From Acidiphilium sp. C61 (GTDB lineage: Bacteria > Pseudomonadota > Alphaproteobacteria > Acetobacterales > Acetobacteraceae): DNA of 64,000 nt. Positions 35,056 to 43,610 of the stretch are shown here, piece after piece. Made by a program: the position numbers and the translations under genes. The stretch is from contig NZ_CACTIA010000005.1 of assembly GCF_902712915.1 (NCBI RefSeq), positions 992,001 to 1,056,000 of the forward strand, given 5' to 3'. The notes under the pieces are model-generated. The model ran no database searches and had not been told where the DNA came from. It was given only the letters and a program-made list of their open reading frames with translations. How positions within the stretch are numbered: position 1 is the first letter of the stretch; each line of letters opens with the position of its first letter.

Positions 35056-35111
35056 CACGCCTCAAATACACAAGCTTGAATTATTTTTAAGACAGTGAGA
35101 CCAGACGCATC

Positions 35112-36641
35112 TCATGTCACGGTGATCGATACGATCAGGCAAACCAGACCTAAAACCAACGCGTAAAAGCCAAGGGTTCCCGCCAGAGTGACGCCGAAAC
35201 GGCTGAACGGTGTCGGCGTGAGCGCAACCGGGAGTTTATGAACCAGAACGCCTGCCCGATCGAGCCCCAACGTCGCCTCGACTCGGCCATGCGGTCCGAT
35301 CACCGCGGAAATTCCGGAATTGGTGTCGACCACGAGCGGCAATCCCTCTTCCACCGCGCGCAACCGCGTGGTGGCGAAATCCTGATACGGGCCGGTCGTA
35401 TCGCCGAACCAGGCATTGTCGCTGATATTCAGCAGCCAGGCGGGACGGTCGCGGGGATCGACGACCATGCCCGAGAATATCGACTCGTAGCAGATCATTG
35501 GCCCTACCGGCGGAAGGCCTGGAACATGCAGCGTGCGCGGACCGGGACCAGGCGTGAACCCGCCACCGGGCGTCACCTTCAGCGGCAACCAGCCCGGCGT
35601 GTATTCACCGAACGGAACAAGCTTCCACTTGTCGTACCATGCGACGGAAGGGCCATTCCCTTTCACCGCGACCAGCGAGTTGCGCATGCTCCCGTCGGCA
35701 GCAAGACGGAACGAACCGGCGAGTATTGGCGTATCGCCAGCGATTGCGGCAATCGCCGAACGGGCGGCGGCATCGGTCTGAAGCAAGGCGGGACTCGCCG
35801 TTTCCGGCCAGATGACGATGTCGTTGCCCTTGCCGGCCTTGGCGAGGGCCTCGCCCGTCAGGGCCAGATCGCGCTGCCAGCGCGCCTGGAGTGCTGATTG
35901 CGTGAAACTGCCCGGCACCGCGAAATCTGGCTGAAGCATCGCGACCGTATATGGGCTGGACGGTGCGGGGCCTGCAGCGGTGCGCGCGAATCCGTAGCCC
36001 GCCCAGAGCGCGAGCAGAACGGCGCTGCCGATCCAGCCCCGCCGGCCGACATAGGGAAGCCCCGCGGCAATGGCTGTCAGCAGGGTGAGCAGAAAAATGC
36101 CGCCAATCGCCGCCGGCTGGATCATCGCGAGGCCGAGATGGCCGGGAAACGCCCAATCGGCACCCCAGTAATTCCAGGGAAAACCGGTGACGAGAAACTC
36201 CTGGGCCAGGTTCGACAGTACCAGCGCGCCCGCGAACAGCAGCACGGCGGACAATCGCCCCGCCCGGTTGACGGGTCGTATGGCAAAGACGGCGAGTGCT
36301 GGCAGGATCATGTACAGCGCCGTCGCGACGGCGATTGCCGGGGCGGCAATCGGAATCGCCCACCAGAAATCCGATGCCATGATCAGCATCGGTTCGGTGA
36401 CCCAGAACAATCCCAGCAGGTTGAAGCCAAATCCGAAACACCAGCCGAGCCACGCGGCGCAGCGCCATCCGCCCGACCGTGAGAGGCGCGCCAGCAGCGC
36501 CGGCACCACAAACCATAGCACCGGCAGGAGGTAGAAAGGGGGCAGCGCGACGGCCGCAAGCAAACCCAGCGCAAAACACTGCCAGGCATCGCCGCGCAGC
36601 CGTGCCGGCATGCGGGCGGCAAGTCGGTCGATGGAGGTCAT
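35112..36641 (-). CDS. lnt: Apolipoprotein N-acyltransferase
   Basis: Adds the third acyl chain to the N-terminal cysteine of lipoproteins at the periplasmic face of the inner membrane. 509 residues: about six N-terminal membrane segments, then a nitrilase-like domain with catalytic Glu280 (WPETASP), Lys338 (DKWKLVPFGEY) and Cys384 (ICYESIF), and a final membrane segment (about 485-507). Twelve bases downstream of mtnC. Confidence 0.96.
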   Translation of the reverse strand: MTSIDRLAARMPARLRGDAWQCFALGLLAAVALPPFYLLPVLWFVVPALLARLSRSGGWRCAAWLGWCFGFGFNLLGLFWVTEPMLIMASDFWWAIPIAAPAIAVATALYMILPALAVFAIRPVNRAGRLSAVLLFAGALVLSNLAQEFLVTGFPWNYWGADWAFPGHLGLAMIQPAAIGGIFLLTLLTAIAAGLPYVGRRGWIGSAVLLALWAGYGFARTAAGPAPSSPYTVAMLQPDFAVPGSFTQSALQARWQRDLALTGEALAKAGKGNDIVIWPETASPALLQTDAAARSAIAAIAGDTPILAGSFRLAADGSMRNSLVAVKGNGPSVAWYDKWKLVPFGEYTPGWLPLKVTPGGGFTPGPGPRTLHVPGLPPVGPMICYESIFSGMVVDPRDRPAWLLNISDNAWFGDTTGPYQDFATTRLRAVEEGLPLVVDTNSGISAVIGPHGRVEATLGLDRAGVLVHKLPVALTPTPFSRFGVTLAGTLGFYALVLGLVCLIVSITVT

Positions 36642-36653
36642 GTCCGATGGTTC

Positions 36654-37352
36654 CTAGACGAGATCGGTACAGCCGAGGGTTGCCATGACCACGGCGAGAT
36701 CGGGTGCCGTCGGGTGATCGGGGGACGCAACCGTTTCATCCTGGGGACGAACAATCTGCAACGTCTTCAGCCCCGCGGCAGAGGCGGCGGCGAGTTCGGC
36801 CGCGATATCGGACAGAAACAGGGCCTGCGCCGGCGCGAGGGACAGCGCCCGGGCGATCGCCGCATAGCTGGCGACTTCACGCTTGCCGCCCATGCGGGTA
36901 TCAAAAAACCGCTCGAACAGCCCCGTCAGATCGCCGTCCGCGGTATGGCTGAGCAAGAGACGCTGGGCCTCCTCCGACCCGGAGGAGTAGACGGCAAGCC
37001 GCCCACCGCCCGCGTGCCATGCGCGCAATGCCGGCGCCACGTCCGGGTAGAGTTGGCCCGTCAAGTCGCCGGCAGCGAAACCTTCAGCCCAGATCCGTCC
37101 CTGGATCAGCTTGAGCGGCCCGATCTTGGCATCGCGCTCCATCAAGGCGAGCAGCGTTGCTACCGGCGGCGCTCCAGGGGCGATCGCGTCGAGTTCAGCG
37201 AGAGCCGTGGCGATATCCGGCTCCGCCGCATGAGCAGCGACGAAACTGGCTAGTCGGTCGCGCGCATAGGGAAACAGCACGTTGTGGACGAAGCTGATAG
37301 GCGCGATCGTGCCCTCGATGTCGAGAAGCAGGAGTTCGGGTCTGATGGTCAC
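36654..37352 (-). CDS. mtnC: Enolase-phosphatase E1 (methionine salvage)
   Basis: HAD-family bifunctional enzyme converting 2,3-diketo-5-methylthiopentyl-1-phosphate to acireductone. 232 residues with LLLLDIEGTIAPISFVHNVLFPYAR (Asp11 nucleophile, Glu13 typical of MtnC), VYSSGSEEAQ and LFLSDIAAELAAA. Third gene of mtnB-D-C. Confidence 0.95.
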   Translation of the reverse strand: MTIRPELLLLDIEGTIAPISFVHNVLFPYARDRLASFVAAHAAEPDIATALAELDAIAPGAPPVATLLALMERDAKIGPLKLIQGRIWAEGFAAGDLTGQLYPDVAPALRAWHAGGGRLAVYSSGSEEAQRLLLSHTADGDLTGLFERFFDTRMGGKREVASYAAIARALSLAPAQALFLSDIAAELAAASAAGLKTLQIVRPQDETVASPDHPTAPDLAVVMATLGCTDLV

Positions 37353-37367
37353 GAACGATCGACCGGC

Positions 37368-37910
37368 TCAGGCTGCGACCGGGAAGCGCGCGCTGATCTC
37401 GTCGCCGGTAAAATGCGCCACCCAGCCGGACGTGTCGGTGAAGATGCGCAATGCAATGAAATCCGGTGCAGACCCGGCATCGAACCAATGCCGGGTGTTC
37501 GCCGGCACCGATATCAGGTCGCCCTCCGCGCAATGAGCATCGTAGACTCGGCCATCGACATGCATGACGAAATGGCCTGAGCCACGCACGAAAAACCGGA
37601 CCTCATCCTCGGTATGGATGTGCTCGCTGAGGAACTTGTCGCGCAGAACCGCGGCCTGTGGATGGTCCGGCGTCATCTTGATGACATCTGCGGACCCCGC
37701 TCCGGTCTCCCCCATAAGGCGATCCAGATAGGGGCGGTAGGCTTGCAGGATTTCCTCCGGCGAAGCCTCCGGCGCCAGCACGACAGGACTTGCCCAGCGT
37801 TCGAACCGCACCCCGATCGCCTTGAGTTCGGACGCGATCTCCACCGCATCCGAAGTGGCGACCAGAGGCGTGTCTCCGGCGGTTTCGTTGAAGATCTTCA
37901 GTGTGCTCAT
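37368..37910 (-). CDS. mtnD: Acireductone dioxygenase
   Basis: Cupin metalloenzyme that oxidises acireductone to the keto acid precursor of methionine and formate (Fe form). 180 residues with metal ligands His97, His99 and Glu103 (SEHIHTEDEVRFFV) and His141 (TRHWFD). ATG overlaps the mtnB stop by four bases. Confidence 0.96.
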   Translation of the reverse strand: MSTLKIFNETAGDTPLVATSDAVEIASELKAIGVRFERWASPVVLAPEASPEEILQAYRPYLDRLMGETGAGSADVIKMTPDHPQAAVLRDKFLSEHIHTEDEVRFFVRGSGHFVMHVDGRVYDAHCAEGDLISVPANTRHWFDAGSAPDFIALRIFTDTSGWVAHFTGDEISARFPVAA

Positions 37911-38548
37911 CTGATCCGTCTCCGTTCACATTCACAGGACAGCAGGAATTCAAGCGCTTCCAGACGCCAGAAGCTGCGCTCGACGTCTTCGCCCCAGGCA
38001 TAAACGCCATGACCGCGAAGGACATATCCGATCGGCGCAGCCTGAAGCGCAGGGGCAATCGTTGCGGCCAGCCGCCGCATGTCCTGGTCATTCTCGAATA
38101 CCGGGAGCAAAGCCTTCGTCTGGTGCGTTGCGATTCCCGGAAACGCCTTGAGGATCTCGTAACCCTCGAACTGGATTGCAGGGGCCGAATCGGTCAGGGA
38201 CAGCGCCGTCGCTGCCACCGAATGGCCGTGCAGCACTGCGCCGACGCCAGGAAACTGCTCGTAAATCTGGCAATGGAGCAAGGTTTCCGCACTGGGGCGG
38301 TCTCCGGCGCGGAGGGGGGCTCCGTCCATCCCGACCTCGATAATATCGTCGCTCGCGAGCCGTCCCTTGTGAACGCCACTGCGGGTAATGGCGATCCGCC
38401 CGGCGCCGAGACGCGCGGAGAGATTGCCCGACGAGGCGGGAACCCATCCTTTCCGGTCCATGCGGGCACCGATGGCGACGAGTTCGCCGGCGCGCGACGC
38501 CAGCTCAGCCCCGGTATCCGCTTGAATGGCGGCTGGCATTGCGCTCAT
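37907..38548 (-). CDS. mtnB: Methylthioribulose-1-phosphate dehydratase
   Basis: Class II aldolase/adducin-fold zinc enzyme, 213 residues. SSGNLSARLG, TRSGVHKGRL, VLHGHSVAATALS (His pair), and GHGVYAWGED (third His) are visible. Supplies the substrate of MtnC. mtnA and mtnK or mtnP are not in the window. Confidence 0.94.
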   Translation of the reverse strand: MSAMPAAIQADTGAELASRAGELVAIGARMDRKGWVPASSGNLSARLGAGRIAITRSGVHKGRLASDDIIEVGMDGAPLRAGDRPSAETLLHCQIYEQFPGVGAVLHGHSVAATALSLTDSAPAIQFEGYEILKAFPGIATHQTKALLPVFENDQDMRRLAATIAPALQAAPIGYVLRGHGVYAWGEDVERSFWRLEALEFLLSCECERRRIR

Positions 38549-38563
38549 TCAGCTCGATCCGGC

Positions 38564-38824
38564 TCAGTGACGGGCGTTGTTTGCGGTATCGGCGACGCGG
38601 GCGTCGTCGGGGCTCGCCCCCGGGGCCGGAATTTGTTCCGGCGCGGCAGTGCCGGCCTTTTCAGCCGTTGCCGGCTTCGCCGCATCGGCATCGTTCATGT
38701 TCTGCTTGAACGACTTGATGCCCTTGCCAAGCTCGCCCATCAGATTGCCGACGCGCGACCCGCCGAACAGCAATGCGATCACGGCGATGACGATGAGCCA
38801 GTGAACAGGCGAATCGAATCCCAT
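38564..38824 (-). CDS. tatA: Sec-independent protein translocase TatA, second copy
   Basis: 86 residues: one membrane helix (about 7-22, VHWLIVIAVIALLFGGSRVG) then an amphipathic helix [19 protein letters not shown] and an Ala/Pro-rich acidic tail. TatA rather than TatB by the FGGSR hinge and length. Starts ten bases downstream of another tatA. In-frame ATG further upstream lies within the first copy and is rejected. Confidence 0.88.
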   Translation of the reverse strand: MGFDSPVHWLIVIAVIALLFGGSRVGNLMGELGKGIKSFKQNMNDADAAKPATAEKAGTAAPEQIPAPGASPDDARVADTANNARH

Positions 38825-38834
38825 CGGTTCGGCC

Positions 38835-39062
38835 TCAGACCTTGCTCTGCTCGGCCTTTTTCTCGGCGCTGGCTTCCGGCCCCTTGGCATGCTGCTCGAG
38901 CATGGAGGCATCCTTTGACGGCTGGTCGTCGGCGATATTGTTCTTGAACGCCTTCATGCCCTTGCCGAGTTCACCCATGAGGTTGCCCACCCGGCCGGTT
39001 CCGAACAGGAGCAACACCACCGCGAGAACGATGAGCCAATGCCAGATGCTCAAACCACCCAT
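38835..39062 (-). CDS. tatA: Sec-independent protein translocase TatA, first copy
   Basis: 75 residues, [37 protein letters not shown] followed by a Lys/Glu/Ala tail. Shares the [12 protein letters not shown] core exactly with the second copy, so a tandem duplication is likely. tatB and tatC are not adjacent. Confidence 0.93.
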   Translation of the reverse strand: MGGLSIWHWLIVLAVVLLLFGTGRVGNLMGELGKGMKAFKNNIADDQPSKDASMLEQHAKGPEASAEKKAEQSKV

Positions 39063-39255
39063 AATCTGTATCCTTCCTCACTATAGCGATCCCCGCCTCT
39101 GGGGGGCTGGCCCGATCTGGCCGGCCCGACGAATGGCGGATGACAGATCGGTGGAGATGACTCGCCCGGAGCTATCGGTATCCGTCCATAATATGAATAC
39201 TCCAAACGCCCAGCCTCGCCAATGGCCGGCTGGTCACCGATTCGTGGCCCTCCCG

Positions 39256-39292
39256 CAAAAACGAAAACGGAGCCGGCGACTGCCGGCTCCGT
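39256..39292 (-). terminator. Terminator of the acetate permease gene
   Basis: Eleven-base stem ACGGAGCCGGC / GCCGGCTCCGT with a four-base loop; on the minus strand it is followed by TTTTCGTTTTTG. It lies 26 bases beyond the permease stop codon. Confidence 0.85.
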
Positions 39293-39317
39293 CACCCAGG
39301 CGGGATGTTATCGTCGG

Positions 39318-39869
39318 TCAGGCCTTCGCGCCGATCGGCAGGATTTCCTTGCCATGAGCGCCGTTGATCACGCCAGCGGCGCCCAGATAGAACGCGAGCA
39401 CCGCCGTGATGAGGCCGAGATATCCACCGAACTGGCCAAGCGCGGGAGCCCCGAGAAGGTCATTGAGGCCAAGCAGCACGAAGGTTGCAACCAGGAAGCC
39501 GAAGATCAGCTGCAGCGCCTTGTTCAGGGCAAAGGTGCCGATGAACATGACAAAGCTGAAGGCACCCCAGACCAGCAGATACCAGCCGACCATGGGACCC
39601 GGCACACCTTTGGCGAAGAATTCGACGAACAGGCCAAAGGACCACCAGAAGGCGCCGTACGAGGTGAACGCCACAAATCCAAAAGTGTTGCCAACTTTCA
39701 TCTCGCCCAACCCGGCAACGAGCTGTGCCGTGCCGCCGAAAGCGAATGCCATGGCGAGAACCATGCCAAGACCAGCCCCGGGCAGCAGTCCGGCGTTGAT
39801 CATCGACAGCAGCCATGTGGTGAGCGCGAAACCGAACAGTCCCAGTGGTGCCGGGTTGAAGGTGTTCAT
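39318..39869 (-). CDS. Acetate/succinate permease, GPR1/FUN34/YaaH (SatP) family
   Basis: 183 residues, six predicted membrane segments, with the family signature NPAPLGLFGFALTTWLL at the N-terminus. Uptake of acetate by proton symport is the known role in E. coli SatP. AAGGGAG lies eight bases before the ATG; a longer reading upstream has no support. Single gene with its own terminator. Confidence 0.92.
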   Translation of the reverse strand: MNTFNPAPLGLFGFALTTWLLSMINAGLLPGAGLGMVLAMAFAFGGTAQLVAGLGEMKVGNTFGFVAFTSYGAFWWSFGLFVEFFAKGVPGPMVGWYLLVWGAFSFVMFIGTFALNKALQLIFGFLVATFVLLGLNDLLGAPALGQFGGYLGLITAVLAFYLGAAGVINGAHGKEILPIGAKA

Positions 39870-40012
39870 GTCATCTCCCTTAGAATTTTTCAGCTGATCA
39901 TTGGTTGACGGAGGCATCCGCCATCGAGCGTCGCTCCATATTCCAATTACCAGCTTTTCACGTTCAGGCAAACGAACCGCACCCGGATCAAACTCCGGTG
40001 CACCGGGACGGA

Positions 40013-40636
40013 TCAGTCACCATGCCCGAAGCCGAGGAAGCCGGCATTCGGATCGGGCCGGCCGGCATCATGCGCGACCTGCCCGGCTGGATATGCCGGA
40101 CGGCCCGCAGCCTTGACCATCATTGAGGATTTCGGGATTCCATGAACCTTGGAACGGGTCGGCGCCTTGGTCGCAGGCTGCGCAAAAGACGGCCCTGTCG
40201 CGATCGTCGAGGCGGGCACCTCTTCTGCCCGCGCCGACAGCAGCATGAAGGTTATGCGGTTTCGGTTCAGCTCAACCGAAAGTTCGATCGGCGTCTCACC
40301 CAGCGCATTGCGGGCCGCAAGATTGGCGCCGCGACTCACCGCAGCACGCGCTTGGGCGTAGTCGCCGTGATTGATCGCCTTGAACAGCAGCGTGGTCGGA
40401 TCGCCGCCCGCATCGGTGACCGGGCCGGCCGAAATATTGCCGGCCGAAGAGGCGCCTGGCAGTCCGGGCGGGGCTTCGGTTGGCGCTTCATGGCGTGGCT
40501 GGGGAATGCCGCCGATTGGCCCCAGGCCATTGCCCGGACCGGCACCGGCCATTTGGGCATTCGCAGGAACGATGCTGATGATGCTGCCAAGCAGGGTCGC
40601 AAGTCCGAGACAACGCAGCTTTGATCGAAAGGTCAT
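40013..40636 (-). CDS. Secreted ankyrin-repeat-like hypothetical protein
   Basis: 207 residues. Signal peptide (about 1-28, ending ANAQ), a Gly/Pro-rich linker, then one or two ankyrin-type repeats ([42 protein letters not shown], 80-125) and a low-complexity C-terminus. Partner binding in the periplasm is possible; function unknown. ATG preferred over a TTG three codons upstream. Confidence 0.75.
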   Translation of the reverse strand: MTFRSKLRCLGLATLLGSIISIVPANAQMAGAGPGNGLGPIGGIPQPRHEAPTEAPPGLPGASSAGNISAGPVTDAGGDPTTLLFKAINHGDYAQARAAVSRGANLAARNALGETPIELSVELNRNRITFMLLSARAEEVPASTIATGPSFAQPATKAPTRSKVHGIPKSSMMVKAAGRPAYPAGQVAHDAGRPDPNAGFLGFGHGD

Positions 40637-40852
40637 GGCAGGCAAGGTTCCCTGGCGGACAGTCCGCCTGTCTGGTTGAGGGCACGGACGATACAGTTGA
40701 CACTCCGATCGCCCCTGTATCGGCTCAGATGTTCCGCGTCCGCCGTCTCTGGCTGGAATACCGACGCGGATAAATGGACTTCGTCATTGGCGTGACCCGC
40801 AATCTGTCCAGGCCCGACATCAAGCGACGCAACTCGTCCAGATAATACCCGA

Positions 40853-41332
40853 TCAGCGATTCAGAAACCAGAAGCCCGCGTTGAGATAGGTCGCGAACAG
40901 GCACCACGCGAGATAAGGCACCATCATCGCCGCGGCGAGACGGCTGATGGGCCGGAAGGCGGCAATCGTCGCAACGACCAGTGCATCGAGCGCGCATATG
41001 ACGACCAGGGCGACATCCGGCCGGTGAAGGCCGAAAAAGACCGGCGACCAGAGAGCATTGGCGGCGAGTTGCCATCCCCAGAGGCTGAGCGCGCGGCGCT
41101 GCCGTGTCGGGATGTCCGGGCTGCGCCAGACAACCCACGCCGCGATCGCCATGTCGAGGTAAAGCACCGTCCAGGCAGGGCCGAATACCCAATCCGGCGG
41201 CGTGCCCGGCGGATGCGGCAACACGCCATACCAGCTTTGGATGTTCGGAACGGTCACCGATCCGCCGACAGCGCCCGCCAGGAGCGCCAGCGCAAGAAAG
41301 CCCAGCAGCGCCCGGATCTGGGCGCTGGACAT
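40853..41332 (-). CDS. tspO: TspO/MBR-family tryptophan-rich sensory protein
   Basis: 159 residues, five membrane helices. PNIQSWYGVLPHPPGTPPDWVFGPAWTVLYL is the tetrapyrrole/cholesterol-site signature of TspO; LWGWQLAANALWSPVFFGLHRPD and the final AWCLFATYLNAGFWFLNR agree. Start placed at the internal ATG that gives normal family length; a 22-residue extension with AAGGAG nearby remains possible. Confidence 0.92.
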   Translation of the reverse strand: MSSAQIRALLGFLALALLAGAVGGSVTVPNIQSWYGVLPHPPGTPPDWVFGPAWTVLYLDMAIAAWVVWRSPDIPTRQRRALSLWGWQLAANALWSPVFFGLHRPDVALVVICALDALVVATIAAFRPISRLAAAMMVPYLAWCLFATYLNAGFWFLNR

Positions 41333-41452
41333 GCGGTGCCGTTCGGGGCGCTCTGGCAAACGGAAGACACATACTCCTTCAGACATCAAATTAGGCAAAA
41401 CAGGTGCTGGTGAAAAGGGACGGATTCCGGATTTCCGGACCGGCCACCATGC

Positions 41453-41830
41453 TCAAACGTCGGGTGCCTTGGCGCCTCGTGCATCGGCCAGGACATCCAA
41501 CGCCGATGCGCCACCACGCCGCGACATTGCCTCCAGTTGTCGATAGGCTGCAAGCACCGCCACGCCAAGGTCGGTCAATTGCGCGCCGCCACCCGCGACC
41601 CCGCCCTTCGCCGCATGGATCAGCGGGGCGCGGAACGTGGCGTTCATCGATTCGGCGAGTTGCCAGGCCCGCTTGTAGCTCATGCCCATACGCCGGCCGG
41701 CTGCCGCGATCGAGCCCGTCTCCTGGATGAACGCGAGCAAGTCGGCACGGCCAGGCCCAAGCAAAAGATCCCTACCCTGCACAACGCGAATGCGTAAGCT
41801 GAGCGGGGGAATTCCGGTTTCGGTCTCCAT
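41453..41830 (-). CDS. ModE-like single-domain molybdate regulator
   Basis: 125 residues comprising only the winged helix-turn-helix of ModE: LLAFIQETGSIAAAGRRMGMSYKRAWQLAESMN and GGGAQLTDLGVAVLAAYRQLE. The C-terminal molybdate-binding TOBE domains of E. coli ModE are absent, as in many alphaproteobacterial relatives. Divergent from a molybdate-type binding protein gene, so it probably controls it. Confidence 0.88.
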   Translation of the reverse strand: METETGIPPLSLRIRVVQGRDLLLGPGRADLLAFIQETGSIAAAGRRMGMSYKRAWQLAESMNATFRAPLIHAAKGGVAGGGAQLTDLGVAVLAAYRQLEAMSRRGGASALDVLADARGAKAPDV

Positions 41831-41944
41831 CCCTCCGGTTCAAACACAAAACATCATCGATTTCGATATGACGAATTGACGATATCGCCAATTGAACATA
41901 TCGATTGCCCGAAGGTGGCACGGTCCGCACAAGGAGACTCCCCA

Positions 41945-42859
41945 ATGATATTGTCCAGAAGAGCGTTCGCGAGGCTCGCAGGCGCTGTCGCACTCGCCCC
42001 CATGACGGCGGAGGCTGCCGGCAAGTCCGCCACGATCGCGTATGCGGGCTCGATGGGCCTTTTGATGGACCGCGGCCTGGGCCCCGCATTCCAGACCCAG
42101 TCCGGTGACCAGTTCCGCGGCATCGGACGGGGCGCGTTCGGCCTCGCGCATCTCATCGCGGCGAAAACGCTCCAGGTGGACGCGTTCATCTCGATCACGC
42201 GCGGCCCGATCGAGATCTTGCAGACAGCGGGGCTGGTCAGCCACGCCGTTCCGGTGGCGAGCACCGCGATGGTGTTGGCATGGTCGCCCCATTCGCGCTT
42301 CCACAAGGATTTCGAGGCCGCGGATGCCGGCGCGCACTGGTTCGACATCCTCGAAAAACCCGGTCTGCGCTTCGGCCGCACCGACCCGCGCACCGATCCG
42401 CAAGGCCGCAACGTGCTGTTCACGTTCGATCTTGCCCAGCGTTACTACCAGAAGCCGGACCTGATCCGGCGCGTGCTCGGCACGCCGGTGAACCCTGCGC
42501 AGATCTTCCCCGAACCCTCCTTGCTCTCGCGGATCGACAGCGGCGCGGTCGACGCCACGATCGGCTATGAAAGTGCAGTGAAGTCGCTCAAGCTGCCGTT
42601 TCTTGCCCTGCCCCGACAGATCAATCTCAGCGATCCATCGATGGTGGCAGAATGGTATTCCCGCGCCGCGGTCACGCTCAGGGTGAAGGGCCACAGGCAG
42701 ACCTTGCACACGCAGCCGCTCGTCTTCTATGCCTGCGTGCCGCGCAACGCCCGGAATCCCGAGGCGGGACGGGCTTTCGTTTCACTGCTGCAAAGCCGCA
42801 AGGGACAGGAACTGTTCGCACGATACGGCTACAATCCGCCACTGGGCGGACCGGTCTGA
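41945..42859 (+). CDS. Molybdate/tungstate ABC transporter substrate-binding protein (ModA/WtpA-like)
   Basis: 304 residues. Signal peptide with twin arginine (LSRRAFARLAGAVALAPMTAEAA), then IAYAGSMGLLMDRGLGPAF, AADAGAHWFDILEKPGLRFGRTDPRTDPQGRN and VDATIGYESAVKSLKLPFLALP, the pattern of group-III solute-binding proteins for molybdate or tungstate. The anion cannot be distinguished by eye. AAGGAGA precedes the ATG. Permease follows directly. Confidence 0.85.
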   Translation: MILSRRAFARLAGAVALAPMTAEAAGKSATIAYAGSMGLLMDRGLGPAFQTQSGDQFRGIGRGAFGLAHLIAAKTLQVDAFISITRGPIEILQTAGLVSHAVPVASTAMVLAWSPHSRFHKDFEAADAGAHWFDILEKPGLRFGRTDPRTDPQGRNVLFTFDLAQRYYQKPDLIRRVLGTPVNPAQIFPEPSLLSRIDSGAVDATIGYESAVKSLKLPFLALPRQINLSDPSMVAEWYSRAAVTLRVKGHRQTLHTQPLVFYACVPRNARNPEAGRAFVSLLQSRKGQELFARYGYNPPLGGPV

Positions 42860-43608
42860 CCGGAGCGCTTCCCGGAACCCTGCTGCGCGGCTTCGTGCTG
42901 CTGCTGCTGGCGGCGCCATTCGTCGGCCTTTTCATGATGACCGACTGGCGCCATTTCGGCCTCTCCGGGGCCGATGGCAGGTCTCTGATCGTCTCGCTGT
43001 CTTATGGGCTCGCGGCTCTGGCCGTCATAGCACTGCTCGGCACGCCGCTGGCCCACTGGCTTGCCGCCGGCAAGGGACGGGCGCGAGATGCCGCGCAACT
43101 GTTCCTGCTGCTGCCACTGCTGACCCCGCCGCTCGCCCTCGGCATCCTGCTCGCCGCGTTCTACGGCCCGATCGGTCCGGTGGGCACCCTGCTCGAACGC
43201 TTCGGCGGGATCATCACCAACAATCCCCCGGCGCTGCTGATCGCGGGGATCTATGCCGGCCTGCCGACCTTTGTCGTCGCGGCGCGCGGCGCGTTCGCCG
43301 AAATTCCCGCCGAACTCGCCGAATCGGCTCTTACCCTCGGCGTGTCCCGCCGACAGATCTTCCGCCATATCACCCTGCCGATGGCGCGCGACGGGCTTGG
43401 CGCCGCCCTGGCGCTGGCCTGGGTGCGCGGGGTGGGCGAACTCGGCATCGTGCTGATCTTCGCCTATTTTCCGCAGGGCATGCCCGTGCGCCTTTGGGTG
43501 GATCTTGAAGACGGCGGGCTTTCCGCCACGTTCCCGCTGCTCTGGGTGTTCCTGTTCGCCGCCCTGCCATTGCCGCTCTGGCTGCTCCGGCGAGGCTCGA
43601 AACGCTGA
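42856..43608 (+). CDS. Molybdate/tungstate ABC transporter permease (ModB/WtpB-like)
   Basis: About 250 residues with some six membrane helices. AAQLFLLLPLLTPPLALGILLAAFYGP and the EAA loop AESALTLGVSRRQIFRHITLPMARDGL, then GELGIVLIFAYFPQGMPV, are ModB features. No ATG exists at the expected start: candidates are CTG overlapping the binding-protein stop (used here) or a GTG at 42895; the first in-frame ATG lies well inside the previous gene. No ATPase gene (modC/wtpC) follows. Confidence 0.82.
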   Translation: MTGALPGTLLRGFVLLLLAAPFVGLFMMTDWRHFGLSGADGRSLIVSLSYGLAALAVIALLGTPLAHWLAAGKGRARDAAQLFLLLPLLTPPLALGILLAAFYGPIGPVGTLLERFGGIITNNPPALLIAGIYAGLPTFVVAARGAFAEIPAELAESALTLGVSRRQIFRHITLPMARDGLGAALALAWVRGVGELGIVLIFAYFPQGMPVRLWVDLEDGGLSATFPLLWVFLFAALPLPLWLLRRGSKR

Positions 43609-43610
43609 GG

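Noticed and set aside
39050..39295. Minus-strand open frame upstream of the first tatA
   Set aside because: It passes through the acetate permease terminator and overlaps the tatA start; no family match visible.
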